From positions 1-64,000 of the forward strand of contig JALNZE010000001.1 in assembly GCA_023229465.1 (NCBI GenBank): a stretch of DNA of 64,000 bases. The letters are read 5' to 3'. Each line of letters starts with the position of its first letter. The stretch's first letter is position 1. The position numbers and the translations under genes are program-made. The notes under the pieces were generated by a model. The model did not search any database. It was not told the origin of the DNA and was given only the letters and a program-made list of their open reading frames with translations. Below, in pieces: positions 32,770 to 41,528 of the stretch. Origin of the DNA: Chitinophagaceae bacterium. GTDB taxonomy: Bacteria > Bacteroidota > Bacteroidia > Chitinophagales > Chitinophagaceae.

Positions 32770-34344
32770 ATGGATTTAACCAGCCTGAATAAAGACCGAA
32801 AAAGAAGGAAGACCTCGCTAGATATGAGTACGATGATGTATGGCAAAGTACCGCCACAGGCCAAAGAACTGGAAGAAGCGGTACTGGGTGCCATTATGCT
32901 TGAAAAAAGCGCTTTTGACACCGTTACGGAAATTGTAAAACCAGAATGTTTTTATGTTGAAGCCCACCAACTAATTTATAAAGCCATGCAGGGCCTGCAG
33001 CAGAAAAGTATGCCCATAGATATTCTTACTGTTGTAGAAGAATTGAAAATGCGTGAACAACTGGATGCCGTTGGAGGCCCCTATTATGTAACCAAGCTTA
33101 CCAATTCGGTTGTTTCCACTGCTAATATTGATGCACATGCCAGGATAGTACTCCAAAAATTTATTCAGCGTGAACTGATTCGTATTAGTGGTGAGATCAT
33201 CGGAGATGCGTATGAAGACAGTACCGATGTATTTGACCTGTTGGATGAAAGTGAAACGAAGATGTTCAATATCACCAACAACTACCTGAAGAAAAACTTC
33301 GAAGATATTGGGAATATACTCGCTAAAACCATCAACCGGATTGATGAATTAAGAACCAAAACAGAAGATATATCAGGTGTGCCAAGTGGTTTTGCCACAC
33401 TCGACAGGGTTACCTATGGCTGGCAACCTACTGATTTGATTATTTTGGCAGCCAGGCCATCTGTGGGTAAAACCGCCTTCGCATTAAACCTGGCCCGTAA
33501 TGCAGCCTTACATCCTACCAAACCTATTCCTGTTGGCTTCTTCTCCCTTGAGATGAGCGCCTCACAATTGGTGCAACGTATTCTGAGTGCTGAGAGTGAA
33601 ATCAAGATGGAAAAGATCAGCCGGGGAAAATTAGAAAACCACGAATATGAGCAATTGCTCAGCAAAGGCATCAAGAGACTGGAAGTGGCTCCTATCTATA
33701 TTGATGATACTGCTGCCCTGAATATTTTTGAATTCCGTGCCAAAGCAAGACGCCTGGTAAACAAACACAATGTTGGTGTGATCATCATAGATTACCTGCA
33801 ACTGATGAGTGGCACCGGCGACAGAGGAAGCAATCGTGAACAGGAGATCAGTAATATCTCCCGAAACCTGAAAGCACTTGCGAAAGAATTAAATGTTCCC
33901 ATCATTGCACTGAGCCAGTTAAGCCGTGCTGTGGAAACCAGAAAAGAGAGTAAGATGCCGCAATTGAGCGACCTGCGGGAATCAGGTGCCATTGAGCAGG
34001 ATGCTGATATGGTTATGTTTATTTATCGGCCGGAGTACTATGAGGTAATGAGTAACGAAAATGGAGAAAGCACCCATGGTGAAACCCATATACGTATTGC
34101 CAAGCATAGAAATGGCTCGCTGGAAACCATTAAACTAAGGGCTAAACTGGATATCCAGAAATTTGAAGAATGGGATGGAGACGGCGGTATTGCCGGCTTG
34201 GGCAGTAACTGGAAACCCGTTGGCCCTTCTACCACGCCATCGGCCGGGGGAACAGGTGATGCCGGCAAACTCTACATTCAGAAAGGCAGTAAAATGAATG
34301 GCGGAGATTTTGATGAAGGTTTTGAAAACGATGCTCCCTTTTAA
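32770..34344 (+). CDS. dnaB: Replicative DNA helicase
   Basis: 524 residues. Hexameric helicase that unwinds DNA at the replication fork. N-terminal primase-interacting helical domain (PPQAKELEEAVLGAIMLEK), linker, then the RecA-like motor with Walker A ARPSVGKTAFALN, Walker B VIIIDYLQLM, the LSQLSRAVE and LSDLRESGAIEQDAD motifs. A Gly/Ser-rich tail follows residue 480 and ends in FDEGFENDAPF, an acidic tail. There is no intein. It is divergent from pheT, with an array of DnaA-box-like sites about 150 bp upstream. Its stop overlaps the rsmE start (TAATG). Confidence 0.97.
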   Translation: MDLTSLNKDRKRRKTSLDMSTMMYGKVPPQAKELEEAVLGAIMLEKSAFDTVTEIVKPECFYVEAHQLIYKAMQGLQQKSMPIDILTVVEELKMREQLDAVGGPYYVTKLTNSVVSTANIDAHARIVLQKFIQRELIRISGEIIGDAYEDSTDVFDLLDESETKMFNITNNYLKKNFEDIGNILAKTINRIDELRTKTEDISGVPSGFATLDRVTYGWQPTDLIILAARPSVGKTAFALNLARNAALHPTKPIPVGFFSLEMSASQLVQRILSAESEIKMEKISRGKLENHEYEQLLSKGIKRLEVAPIYIDDTAALNIFEFRAKARRLVNKHNVGVIIIDYLQLMSGTGDRGSNREQEISNISRNLKALAKELNVPIIALSQLSRAVETRKESKMPQLSDLRESGAIEQDADMVMFIYRPEYYEVMSNENGESTHGETHIRIAKHRNGSLETIKLRAKLDIQKFEEWDGDGGIAGLGSNWKPVGPSTTPSAGGTGDAGKLYIQKGSKMNGGDFDEGFENDAPF

Positions 34345-35054
34345 TGCTCGCTATGGCCCTCCCTTTTTTTTATGAACGGCTGATCCCTGAAACGCTTTCG
34401 CACTTTACACTAAGTGAAGAAACCAGTAAACATTGTACACAGGTATTGCGGATGAAAACAGGTGATGCTTTACAGCTTACCAATGGAATGGGTAGGTTGC
34501 TCAGGGCGGGTATTGTTAGTGAAGACAAAAGAAAAACAGTTGTGTTGATTGAAGAAAAAACGCAAATTCCCTGTGCCTCAAAAAAAATAAATATAGCTAT
34601 CTCCTTATTAAAAAACGCCACCCGACTGGAATGGTTTTTAGAAAAAGCGGCTGAGATAGGCGTTACCGGGATACAACCCATTATCTGCAGCCGCACCGAA
34701 CACCAACGCTTTCGCCACGAGAGAATGAACGGCATATTAATTGCCGCCATGTTACAGAGTCAGCAAGTATGGTTACCACTTTTACATGAGCCTGTTCCGT
34801 TTAATAATTTAGTGCGGCAATCTGTTTGTTCGCAAAAATTAATTGCCCATTGCGAAGCGGATAAAAAACAATTCATACATCAGCTATCCGCCTCCTCCGA
34901 TACACAAATATTAATTGGCCCGGAAGGAGATTTTAGTCCTGAAGAAATTCAACTTGCCCTTACTAACCACTACCTGCCTGTAACCCTGGGCGAAACACGT
35001 TTACGTACAGAAACCGCAGGGATAGTTGCCGCAACATTATTAGCTAACCGCTAA
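34344..35054 (+). CDS. rsmE: 16S rRNA (uracil1498-N3)-methyltransferase
   Basis: 236 residues. SPOUT-class methyltransferase. N-terminal PUA-like domain (about 10-75, SKHCTQVLRMKTGDALQLTNG) and the SPOUT knot with the LLKNATRLEWFLEKAAEIGVTGIQPIICSRTE segment, LIGPEGDFSPEEI and LGETRLRTETAGIVAATLL, the characteristic C-terminal SAM-binding motifs. The first ATG overlaps the dnaB stop; a second ATG nine bases later (34353, MALPFFYERLI) gives a more typical N-terminus and may be the real start. Translationally coupled to dnaB. Confidence 0.93.
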   Translation: MLAMALPFFYERLIPETLSHFTLSEETSKHCTQVLRMKTGDALQLTNGMGRLLRAGIVSEDKRKTVVLIEEKTQIPCASKKINIAISLLKNATRLEWFLEKAAEIGVTGIQPIICSRTEHQRFRHERMNGILIAAMLQSQQVWLPLLHEPVPFNNLVRQSVCSQKLIAHCEADKKQFIHQLSASSDTQILIGPEGDFSPEEIQLALTNHYLPVTLGETRLRTETAGIVAATLLANR

Positions 35055-35118
35055 AGATTTATATCATTTGCATATTCCTTACATTCGTGACTATAATTTA
35101 TTCGGATAATTTTTTGCC

Positions 35119-36291
35119 ATGCAAGTGATTGAAGTAAATACCACCCCTGATGCCAAAGATTTTTTAAAAGTAAATGCTTTATTAAATCAGTCAAACCCCG
35201 TTTATATTCGTCCACTGGATAATGAAGTGAATGATGTATTTAATCCTTCAAAAAATAAAAATTACAAATACGGGGCAACAAAACGCTGGATAGCAAAAGA
35301 CGATAACGGGAACCTGGTTGGGCGTATTGCCGCATTTACGAATACAAAGTATGTTAACAAGGGTACCGGGTTCAAAACAGGCGGTGTTGGTTTTTTTGAC
35401 AGTATCAATGACCAATCAGTTGCAAATACTTTATTTGATACTGCAAAAGACTGGCTGCAAAGCAAGGGTATGGAAGCAATGGACGGGCCCATCAATTTCG
35501 GGGACCGTGATAAATGGTGGGGGCTGATGGTAGAAGGCTTTGATAGCGAACCCATGTATGGCATGTCATTCAACCCATCCTACTACGAGGCGCTTTTTAA
35601 TAGCTATGGTTTTCAGAATTATTATAACCAGTATTATTATTACTTGAATGTAGATGATCCGTTTCCTGCAAGGTTTCCGGAACGTCATGCTAAATTCAAG
35701 GGTAAAGCAGGGTATGAGGCAAAACATGTGAAGTTGGCAGAGCTGGATAAATATGCGGGAGACTTTGCAACCGTATACAATGCGGCATGGGCACAACACG
35801 GAGAAGCCAAAGAAATTACCAGGGAGCAGGTTGCTAAACTTTTCAAAACCATGAAGCCCATCATGGATGAGCGTACGGTCTGGTTTGCCTATTACAAAGA
35901 AGAGCCGATTGCCATGTTCGTAAATATTCCGGATCTGAACCAATACTTCAAACACTTTAATGGAAAGTTCGGCTGGATACAAAAGCTTCATTTAGTATGG
36001 ATGAAAAAAACAGGGTATAATAAACGCCTCACCGGGCTTGCTTTTGGTGTGGTACCCAAATACCAGTCATTGGGTATTGATAGTTTTATCATTTACGAAT
36101 CTGCCCTATTTATTCAGAATAAAGGCTGGTACAGCCAATATGAAATGGGATGGGCCGGAGACTGGAATCCCAAGATGATCAATATTTATAAAAGCCTGGG
36201 GGGTAAACAGAGCCGACACATGATCACCTTCCGATATTTATTCGACCGCGACCAGGCATTTGAACGGCATCCGGAGATGGAGTATAAATAG
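35119..36291 (+). CDS. GNAT-like N-acetyltransferase domain protein (YghO-like)
   Basis: 390 residues, cytoplasmic. Two GNAT-like halves are suggested: an N-terminal one (RWIAKDDNGNLVGRIAAFTN and later GVGFFDSINDQSVANTLFDTAKDWLQSKG) and a C-terminal one (VWFAYYKEEPIAMFVNIPD, then GVVPKYQSLGIDSFIIYESA and EMGWAGDWNPKMINIYKSLGG). The second half holds a degenerate acetyl-CoA-binding turn. It resembles E. coli YghO-type proteins of unknown substrate. It lies between rsmE and dnaX in the same direction. Confidence 0.7.
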   Translation: MQVIEVNTTPDAKDFLKVNALLNQSNPVYIRPLDNEVNDVFNPSKNKNYKYGATKRWIAKDDNGNLVGRIAAFTNTKYVNKGTGFKTGGVGFFDSINDQSVANTLFDTAKDWLQSKGMEAMDGPINFGDRDKWWGLMVEGFDSEPMYGMSFNPSYYEALFNSYGFQNYYNQYYYYLNVDDPFPARFPERHAKFKGKAGYEAKHVKLAELDKYAGDFATVYNAAWAQHGEAKEITREQVAKLFKTMKPIMDERTVWFAYYKEEPIAMFVNIPDLNQYFKHFNGKFGWIQKLHLVWMKKTGYNKRLTGLAFGVVPKYQSLGIDSFIIYESALFIQNKGWYSQYEMGWAGDWNPKMINIYKSLGGKQSRHMITFRYLFDRDQAFERHPEMEYK

Positions 36292-36325
36292 GATTGTGCA
36301 AAAATTCTATTCCATTTTCGCATCT

Positions 36326-36333
36326 TAACTTTG
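36326..36333 (+). promoter_or_regulatory. -7 promoter element of dnaX
   Basis: TAACTTTG, an exact TAnnTTTG match, 28 nt upstream of the dnaX ATG. Confidence 0.5.
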
Positions 36334-36361
36334 TCCCTTCTCACTATCTTGCAACCCAGCT

Positions 36362-38158
36362 ATGGATAAGTTCATCGTTTCAGCCAGGAAGTACAGACCC
36401 CAGAATTTTAATACTGTGGTAGGGCAGTCGCATATTACTACTACCTTAAAAAATGCCATCAAAAATAATCAACTGGCACATGCCTTTCTTTTTTGTGGGC
36501 CAAGAGGTGTGGGGAAAACTACCTGCGCGCGCATACTGGCTAAAACAATCAACTGTACCAATCACACTGCTAATGGCGAAGCATGTAATACCTGCAATAG
36601 CTGTATATCTTTCGATGCCGGCACATCGCTAAATATTCATGAGCTGGATGCCGCCAGTAATAATTCAGTAGATGATATCCGCTCACTGGTTGAACAGGTA
36701 AGGTTTGCACCCCAGGCCGGAAAATACAAAGTGTATATTGTAGATGAGGTACACATGCTGAGCGCCAGCGCTTTTAATGCTTTCCTGAAAACACTGGAAG
36801 AGCCACCCCCCTATGCCATTTTTATCCTGGCTACTACAGAGAAACATAAAATCATACCTACCATTTTAAGCCGTTGTCAAATATTCGATTTTAAGCGGAT
36901 TACGAATAATGATACTGTTACGCATTTGCAGGAAATTGTTGATAAAGAAGAGATCAAAGCAGAAAAAGCAGCCTTGCAGGTAATCGCGCAAAAGAGTGAA
37001 GGTTGCATGCGCGACGCGCTCAGTATCCTGGATAAGATAGTGAGTTTTACCAATGGAGCCGTTACCTACCAGAATACACTGGAGCACTTGAATATACTGG
37101 ATGAAGATTATTATTTCCGTATGATCGATTTCATGCAGGAACAGGATATGGCCGGAGCAATGTTATTGTTTGATGAAATAAACCGCAAAGGTTTTGAAGG
37201 CGATCTGGTGCTGAATGGTCTGGCTGAATTCATCCGAAACCTGCTGGTATGCAAGGATGAAAAATCTGCCGCGTTGCTGGAAGTGGTAGAAGGCATGCAG
37301 CAAAAATATATTACAGCCGCAGCCAAAACAGGCATGTCTTATTTGGTGAGTGCACTGAATATTTTGAATGATGCCGAGATCAATTATAAAATGGCACGTA
37401 ACAAAAGATTACATGTTGAACTAACCCTTATCAAACTCAACTTTTTGCAACAAGCCATCGAACTGGCCAGTGAAAACGGAACTGTGGTTAAAAAAAAACA
37501 ACTTGATGCACCCATTGCCTTCAAAACAAAATTATTAGTCCCTCTTCAAATTAAACCCGCGGCAATTGGTATTCCCCAATCAAAACTGTACATAGAACAA
37601 AAACCGATAAGCCGGCAGGTTGCTGATCAAACCAACCAAATAGTAACTACACCGGCAATCTCAAATAAACCGGCACCAAGGCCCGCTAATCCTGGCAATG
37701 GTTCTAAAAAGAATTTATTAGATACTTTACGAGCCAAATATGGCGACCAGTATGCGATTGAAGAAGTAAAAGAGGCAGAACTATTAACGATGGAAAAGTT
37801 ACGGCAGTGTTGGGATGTATATACAACCCAGTTGGAGAAACAGCTAAAACATTCATCAGCAGGCACTTTTAAGTTAGCCAGGCTGGCCATAGAAACTGAC
37901 ATTCGTTTTACAGTTACTGTTTCAGCGCTTACCTCACAAAAATTTGTTGAGCAGGAACGGACGATGTTGGTTGATCACCTGCACAAAGAATTTAATAACC
38001 GTTCCATCGTATTTGAAGTGTTGGTTGAAGCAGGAGAAAAAGAAGATATCCCTTTACATATGCGCCTGAACAGTAAACAGAAATTTGAACATATCGCGGC
38101 CCAATACCCGTTAGTGAAAGAACTGAAAGACAGGTTGAAACTGGAAATTGACTACTAA
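36362..38158 (+). CDS. dnaX: DNA polymerase III subunit gamma/tau
   Basis: 598 residues. Clamp-loader ATPase. The N-terminal AAA+ domain starts SARKYRPQNFNTVVGQ; Walker A is GPRGVGKTTCARI; the zinc site cysteines are in NCTNHTANGEACNTCNSC; Walker B and sensor are YIVDEVHMLSASAFNAFLKTLEEPP and ILSRCQIF. Domain III follows to about residue 370, and a tau-like C-terminal region (about 450-598, VKEAELLTMEKLRQCWDVYTTQLEKQL) presumably contacts DnaB or the polymerase. I see no conserved slippery A-run marking a gamma frameshift, although a run of A occurs near 37492. Ends in a 4-bp convergent overlap with the SUI1 gene. Confidence 0.96.
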   Translation: MDKFIVSARKYRPQNFNTVVGQSHITTTLKNAIKNNQLAHAFLFCGPRGVGKTTCARILAKTINCTNHTANGEACNTCNSCISFDAGTSLNIHELDAASNNSVDDIRSLVEQVRFAPQAGKYKVYIVDEVHMLSASAFNAFLKTLEEPPPYAIFILATTEKHKIIPTILSRCQIFDFKRITNNDTVTHLQEIVDKEEIKAEKAALQVIAQKSEGCMRDALSILDKIVSFTNGAVTYQNTLEHLNILDEDYYFRMIDFMQEQDMAGAMLLFDEINRKGFEGDLVLNGLAEFIRNLLVCKDEKSAALLEVVEGMQQKYITAAAKTGMSYLVSALNILNDAEINYKMARNKRLHVELTLIKLNFLQQAIELASENGTVVKKKQLDAPIAFKTKLLVPLQIKPAAIGIPQSKLYIEQKPISRQVADQTNQIVTTPAISNKPAPRPANPGNGSKKNLLDTLRAKYGDQYAIEEVKEAELLTMEKLRQCWDVYTTQLEKQLKHSSAGTFKLARLAIETDIRFTVTVSALTSQKFVEQERTMLVDHLHKEFNNRSIVFEVLVEAGEKEDIPLHMRLNSKQKFEHIAAQYPLVKELKDRLKLEIDY

Positions 38159-38499
38159 ATCCGTTTCGTATCACGGTAGCCATTTTTCAGCAACCATTGC
38201 AATACTTTGTCACGCTGATCACCCTGTATCATTATTTCTCCGTCTTTTACACTTCCGCCGGTTCCACAAAAATTTTTCAACTGTTTACCCAGTATAGCAA
38301 GGTCATCCCTTTTCCCTGTAAATCCTGTAACCAGTGTTACTGCCTTGCCGGCTCTTTGTTTGGTATCTAAACGGATACGCAGTTTCTGGTGGGCAGCGCT
38401 GATCGTTTCCGGCTCAGGCTGATCAGCTGCTTCAAATTGAAAAGAAGGATCTGTGCTGAATACAAATCCACTTAGATCTGGTTTATTTTTTTTACGCAT
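38155..38499 (-). CDS. SUI1/YciH-family translation factor
   Basis: 114 residues. C-terminal SUI1 domain (about 40-114): KLRIRLDTKQRAGKAVTLVTGFTG, then LGKQLKNFCGTGGSVKDGEIMIQGDQRDKVLQWLLKNGY, an excellent fit to bacterial YciH (eIF1-like). The N-terminal 35 residues are a variable tail. Family members affect start-codon selection in vitro; the cellular role in bacteria is uncertain. Convergent with dnaX. Confidence 0.92.
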   Translation of the reverse strand: MRKKNKPDLSGFVFSTDPSFQFEAADQPEPETISAAHQKLRIRLDTKQRAGKAVTLVTGFTGKRDDLAILGKQLKNFCGTGGSVKDGEIMIQGDQRDKVLQWLLKNGYRDTKRI

Positions 38500-38549
38500 A
38501 CGTTTTCTTAGTAAGTGTTATAGAAAATACCAGCCGGTACCCATCAGCG

Positions 38550-39404
38550 CTAAACCGCTTTCAAACTTAAATCAACACTTTGTGCCTGGTGAATCAATCC
38601 GCCTACACTAACATAGTCAACGCCTGTTCTGGCAAAAGATGCTATGGTAGTAAGGTTAATACCGCCGCTTGCTTCTGTTTCAAATGAACCGTTGATAATT
38701 TGTAAAGCCTCCGCAATCATCGTGGGTTGAAAATTATCCATCATAATGCGAAAAACCTTCCCTTTTCCAAAGGAACAGACCATTTGCACATCATCCAGGC
38801 TTCTTGTTTCCACTTCAATTTTCAAGGGCAGTTGTAACCTTTGTACATAGTCAAAAGCAGCTTCAATAGCGGGTTTCAGTCCACCGCAATAATCAATGTG
38901 ATTGTCTTTCAGCATAATCATATCATATAAACCAAACCGATGATTGATACCTCCCCCAATACGAACCGCTTCCTTCTCGAGTAACCGGAAATTAGGTGTT
39001 GTTTTACGTGTATCAAGTAATTTTGTATGATGGCCCTTCAGTATGTCTGTGTATTTCCGGGTAAGTGTTGCAATACCACTCATCCGCTGCATGCAGTTAA
39101 GTACCAGGCGTTCACATTTTAAAATAGTATGCACTGAAGCGGCTACCTCAAATGCGGTTTCTCCACCTGTCATGGTATCCCCATCCTGTTTAAAGGCGGT
39201 AAAACGGCTATCCGGTTCAACAAATGAGAATATTTTTTCGGCCACAACCACTCCGGCCAGTATGCCATCCTGTTTAATGTTGAGAACTGCCTTCCCTTTT
39301 TTGTCAGCAGGAATACAACTGAGTGTTGAATGATCACCATCACCGATATCTTCCAGTAAGGCATTTTCCAGTAAAATGTGTAATGATTCATCAAATGAGG
39401 CCAT
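38550..39404 (-). CDS. nadC: Nicotinate-nucleotide diphosphorylase (quinolinate phosphoribosyltransferase)
   Basis: 284 residues, normal length. It converts quinolinate and PRPP to nicotinate mononucleotide in de novo NAD synthesis. Family landmarks: EDIGDGDHST, the RLVLNCMQRMSGIATLTRKY segment, LDTRKTTPNFRLLEKEAVRIGGGINHRFGLYDMIMLKDNHI (binding of quinolinate carboxylates), KIEVETRSLDD and EASGGINLTTIASFARTGVDYVSVGGL. nadA and nadB are not adjacent. The promoter -7 element ends only 4 nt before the ATG, which implies a leaderless mRNA. The DUF4783 gene lies upstream, separated by a terminator. Confidence 0.97.
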   Translation of the reverse strand: MASFDESLHILLENALLEDIGDGDHSTLSCIPADKKGKAVLNIKQDGILAGVVVAEKIFSFVEPDSRFTAFKQDGDTMTGGETAFEVAASVHTILKCERLVLNCMQRMSGIATLTRKYTDILKGHHTKLLDTRKTTPNFRLLEKEAVRIGGGINHRFGLYDMIMLKDNHIDYCGGLKPAIEAAFDYVQRLQLPLKIEVETRSLDDVQMVCSFGKGKVFRIMMDNFQPTMIAEALQIINGSFETEASGGINLTTIASFARTGVDYVSVGGLIHQAQSVDLSLKAV

Positions 39405-39408
39405 AAGA

Positions 39409-39416
39409 CAAAACTA
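39409..39416 (-). promoter_or_regulatory. -7 element of a leaderless nadC promoter
   Basis: Minus-strand TAGTTTTG, an exact TAnnTTTG match, with only TCTT between it and the nadC ATG. Confidence 0.5.
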
Positions 39417-39427
39417 ATCAGTAAAAC

Positions 39428-39456
39428 AAAGAACCCCGCAAAAAGCAGGGTTCTTT
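39428..39456 (-). terminator. Terminator after the DUF4783 gene
   Basis: AAAGAACCC pairs with GGGTTCTTT, with an inner GC/GC pair, a C/A mismatch and an A-rich loop. It lies between the DUF4783 stop (39478) and the nadC promoter and reads as an intrinsic terminator on either strand. Confidence 0.82.
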
Positions 39457-39477
39457 ATAAAAATAGTTAGTGATTTC

Positions 39478-39858
39478 TTAACTGATACGCAGGGTAATAA
39501 TTTGCTTTCGGCCATCTTTCACCCGCAACATGATTGTTATATTGTTACCCTTGCCATTATTCAACAGCTTACCTGCCAGGTACATCGTATTACCCAGTTC
39601 TCTTTCCGATAGTTTTTCAAAGCCTTTTACGCCTGTTTCAGCAAAAAAAGCTTTCAGAGCCAGCGTGGCCTGGTTCCGGCCCATACTTTTTACCTCGTCT
39701 TTATCGAGCAACTTAATATCTACATAATTGTCAAAATATTTGCCCGTCTGCTGTGCATCAGCGCTTTTGAGCGCAGAAATAATTGCTTCCGTATCGCTTT
39801 GAAAACGGAAGGAACTCAGCACTAATCCTGCTATTGCCAGTAAAAATAATCTTTTCAT
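39478..39858 (-). CDS. Exported DUF4783-like protein (NTF2-like fold)
   Basis: 126 residues with a signal peptide (MKRLFLLAIAGLVLSSFRFQ). The rest (DTEAIISALKSADAQQTGKYFDNYVDIKLLDKDEVKSMGRNQATLALKAFF, then YLAGKLLNNGKGNNITIMLRVKDGRKQIITLRIS) has the helix-then-curved-sheet pattern of small SnoaL/NTF2-like proteins and matches my memory of the Bacteroidota family DUF4783, which often sits beside nadC. Function unknown; probably periplasmic. Confidence 0.75.
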   Translation of the reverse strand: MKRLFLLAIAGLVLSSFRFQSDTEAIISALKSADAQQTGKYFDNYVDIKLLDKDEVKSMGRNQATLALKAFFAETGVKGFEKLSERELGNTMYLAGKLLNNGKGNNITIMLRVKDGRKQIITLRIS

Positions 39859-39989
39859 AAAATAGGTTTAAGGAGATAATCCCTGATATTCTTACGTTGA
39901 AATTGCGAAAAACATGCCAACTTTGAACCTGGCACAGTTTTTAGCTAAAGTTACTGTTAATTGATCAAATATAAATATTGTTAAATCTT

Positions 39990-41510
39990 ATGAGTAAGAA
40001 AGTTATTTTGGTAATTATGGACGGATGGGGTCTTGGAAAAATAAAGTCTGCCGATGCCATTCAAAATGCAAGCGCTCCTTTTGTAAGTTCTTTATATGGC
40101 AAATATGCAAATACTACTTTGGTTACCTGCGGAGAAGAGGTGGGATTACCAGAAGGGCAAATGGGTAACAGCGAAGTAGGACACCTGAACATTGGTGCGG
40201 GCCGGATTGTTTACCAGGAACTTCAAAGGATTAATGTTGCCATACGTACCGGCGAATTTGCTGCAAACGAACAATTACTGGCTTCCATCCGTTTTGCAAA
40301 AGCACAACAGAAACCATTACACTTACTTGGACTGGTTAGTGAGGGGGGGGTGCATTCGCACCTAACCCATATCAAGGCGATTACTGATGTATGTAAAAGA
40401 GAAGGATTAACAGAAGTATATATACATGCCTTTACCGACGGACGTGATACAGACCCTAAAAGTGGGTTGGGATTTATTACTGATCTGCAAAAACACCTGA
40501 ATGTATCCGTAGGAAAAATAGCCACTGTTAGTGGAAGGTATTTTGCGATGGACAGAGACAAACGCTGGGAGAGAGTAAAATTAGCTTACGACTGTCTGGT
40601 AAAAGGCGAAGGACTGAAAGCCACGGATGCACTGGCTGCCATTGAAAAATCATATGCAGCCAATGTGACAGATGAATTTATTAAACCAACGGTAATTGTT
40701 GACGAGGTACAACAACCACTTACCCTGATTAAAGATGGTGATGTAGCTATCTGTTTCAATTTCAGAACAGACCGTTGCCGCGAGATTTCAGATGTATTAA
40801 CACAGCATGATCATGCCGGTTTTGATATGCACAAACTGGATCTGCATTATACCACCATGACCATGTACGATCAGACTTTTAAAAATGTACACGTGATTTT
40901 TGAGAATGACAATCTCATTAATACTTTAGGAGAAGTACTGGCAGCCAATCAAAAAAAACAGATACGCATTGCTGAAACAGAAAAATATCCGCATGTTACT
41001 TTTTTCTTTAGTGGGGGACGTGAAAAACCTTTTCAGGGAGAGAGCCGTATTATGGTGCCTTCTCCAAAAGTTGCCACCTACGATCTACAGCCGGAAATGA
41101 GCGCTATTGAAGTAACGGATAAACTCATTCCTGAAATTGAAAATGAAACTGCCGATTTTATTTGTTTAAATTATGCCAATGCGGATATGGTGGGCCATAC
41201 AGGTATTTTCAGCGCTGCTATTATTGCCGCACAAACCGTAGATGCCTGCGTAAAAAAGGTAATAAATGCCGCACTGGAACATGATTATACAATTTTCTTA
41301 ACTGCCGATCATGGCAATGCAGATTTTATGATTAATGAAGATGGCTCTCCAAATACGGCTCATACTTTAAATCCTGTTCCGTTATTTATTATTGATAAAG
41401 AGTGGAAAGGGAAAGTTAAAAGCGGTAAATTGGGTGATATTGCCCCCACTATTCTAACAGTAATGGGTTTACCGATACCTAAAGAGATGACTGGAAATAT
41501 TTTAATCTAA
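39990..41510 (+). CDS. gpmI: 2,3-bisphosphoglycerate-independent phosphoglycerate mutase
   Basis: 506 residues from ATG at 39990 (MSKKVILVIMDGWG); an in-frame ATG four codons upstream is less typical. Glycolytic interconversion of 3- and 2-phosphoglycerate with two metal ions. The nucleophile Ser61 is in GNSEVGHLNIGAGR, with DGRDTDP, GRYFAMDRDKRW, CFNFRTDR, FFFSGGRE, NYANADMVGHTG and the metal site TADHGNAD. An 8-G run encodes Gly-Gly in SEGGVHSH (around 40343-40350). A near-match -7 element (CAACTTTG) lies about 65 nt upstream. Confidence 0.97.
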   Translation: MSKKVILVIMDGWGLGKIKSADAIQNASAPFVSSLYGKYANTTLVTCGEEVGLPEGQMGNSEVGHLNIGAGRIVYQELQRINVAIRTGEFAANEQLLASIRFAKAQQKPLHLLGLVSEGGVHSHLTHIKAITDVCKREGLTEVYIHAFTDGRDTDPKSGLGFITDLQKHLNVSVGKIATVSGRYFAMDRDKRWERVKLAYDCLVKGEGLKATDALAAIEKSYAANVTDEFIKPTVIVDEVQQPLTLIKDGDVAICFNFRTDRCREISDVLTQHDHAGFDMHKLDLHYTTMTMYDQTFKNVHVIFENDNLINTLGEVLAANQKKQIRIAETEKYPHVTFFFSGGREKPFQGESRIMVPSPKVATYDLQPEMSAIEVTDKLIPEIENETADFICLNYANADMVGHTGIFSAAIIAAQTVDACVKKVINAALEHDYTIFLTADHGNADFMINEDGSPNTAHTLNPVPLFIIDKEWKGKVKSGKLGDIAPTILTVMGLPIPKEMTGNILI

Positions 41511-41528
41511 ACATACAATACTACTTCG

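Noticed and set aside
32655..32921. Short open frames across the pheT-dnaB gap (32522-32722 and 32655-32921, minus strand)
   Set aside because: No domain, low-complexity composition, and overlap with the dnaB start and the box array.
37492..37502. A-run in dnaX as a programmed frameshift site for gamma
   Set aside because: An A-rich run is present but no Shine-Dalgarno-like stimulator or following hairpin is evident, and this phylum commonly uses full-length tau.
40343..40350. Run of eight G in gpmI as a phase-variation site
   Set aside because: It encodes conserved Gly-Gly in a gene expected to be essential for glycolysis, so on/off switching is unlikely; the run is probably codon choice.
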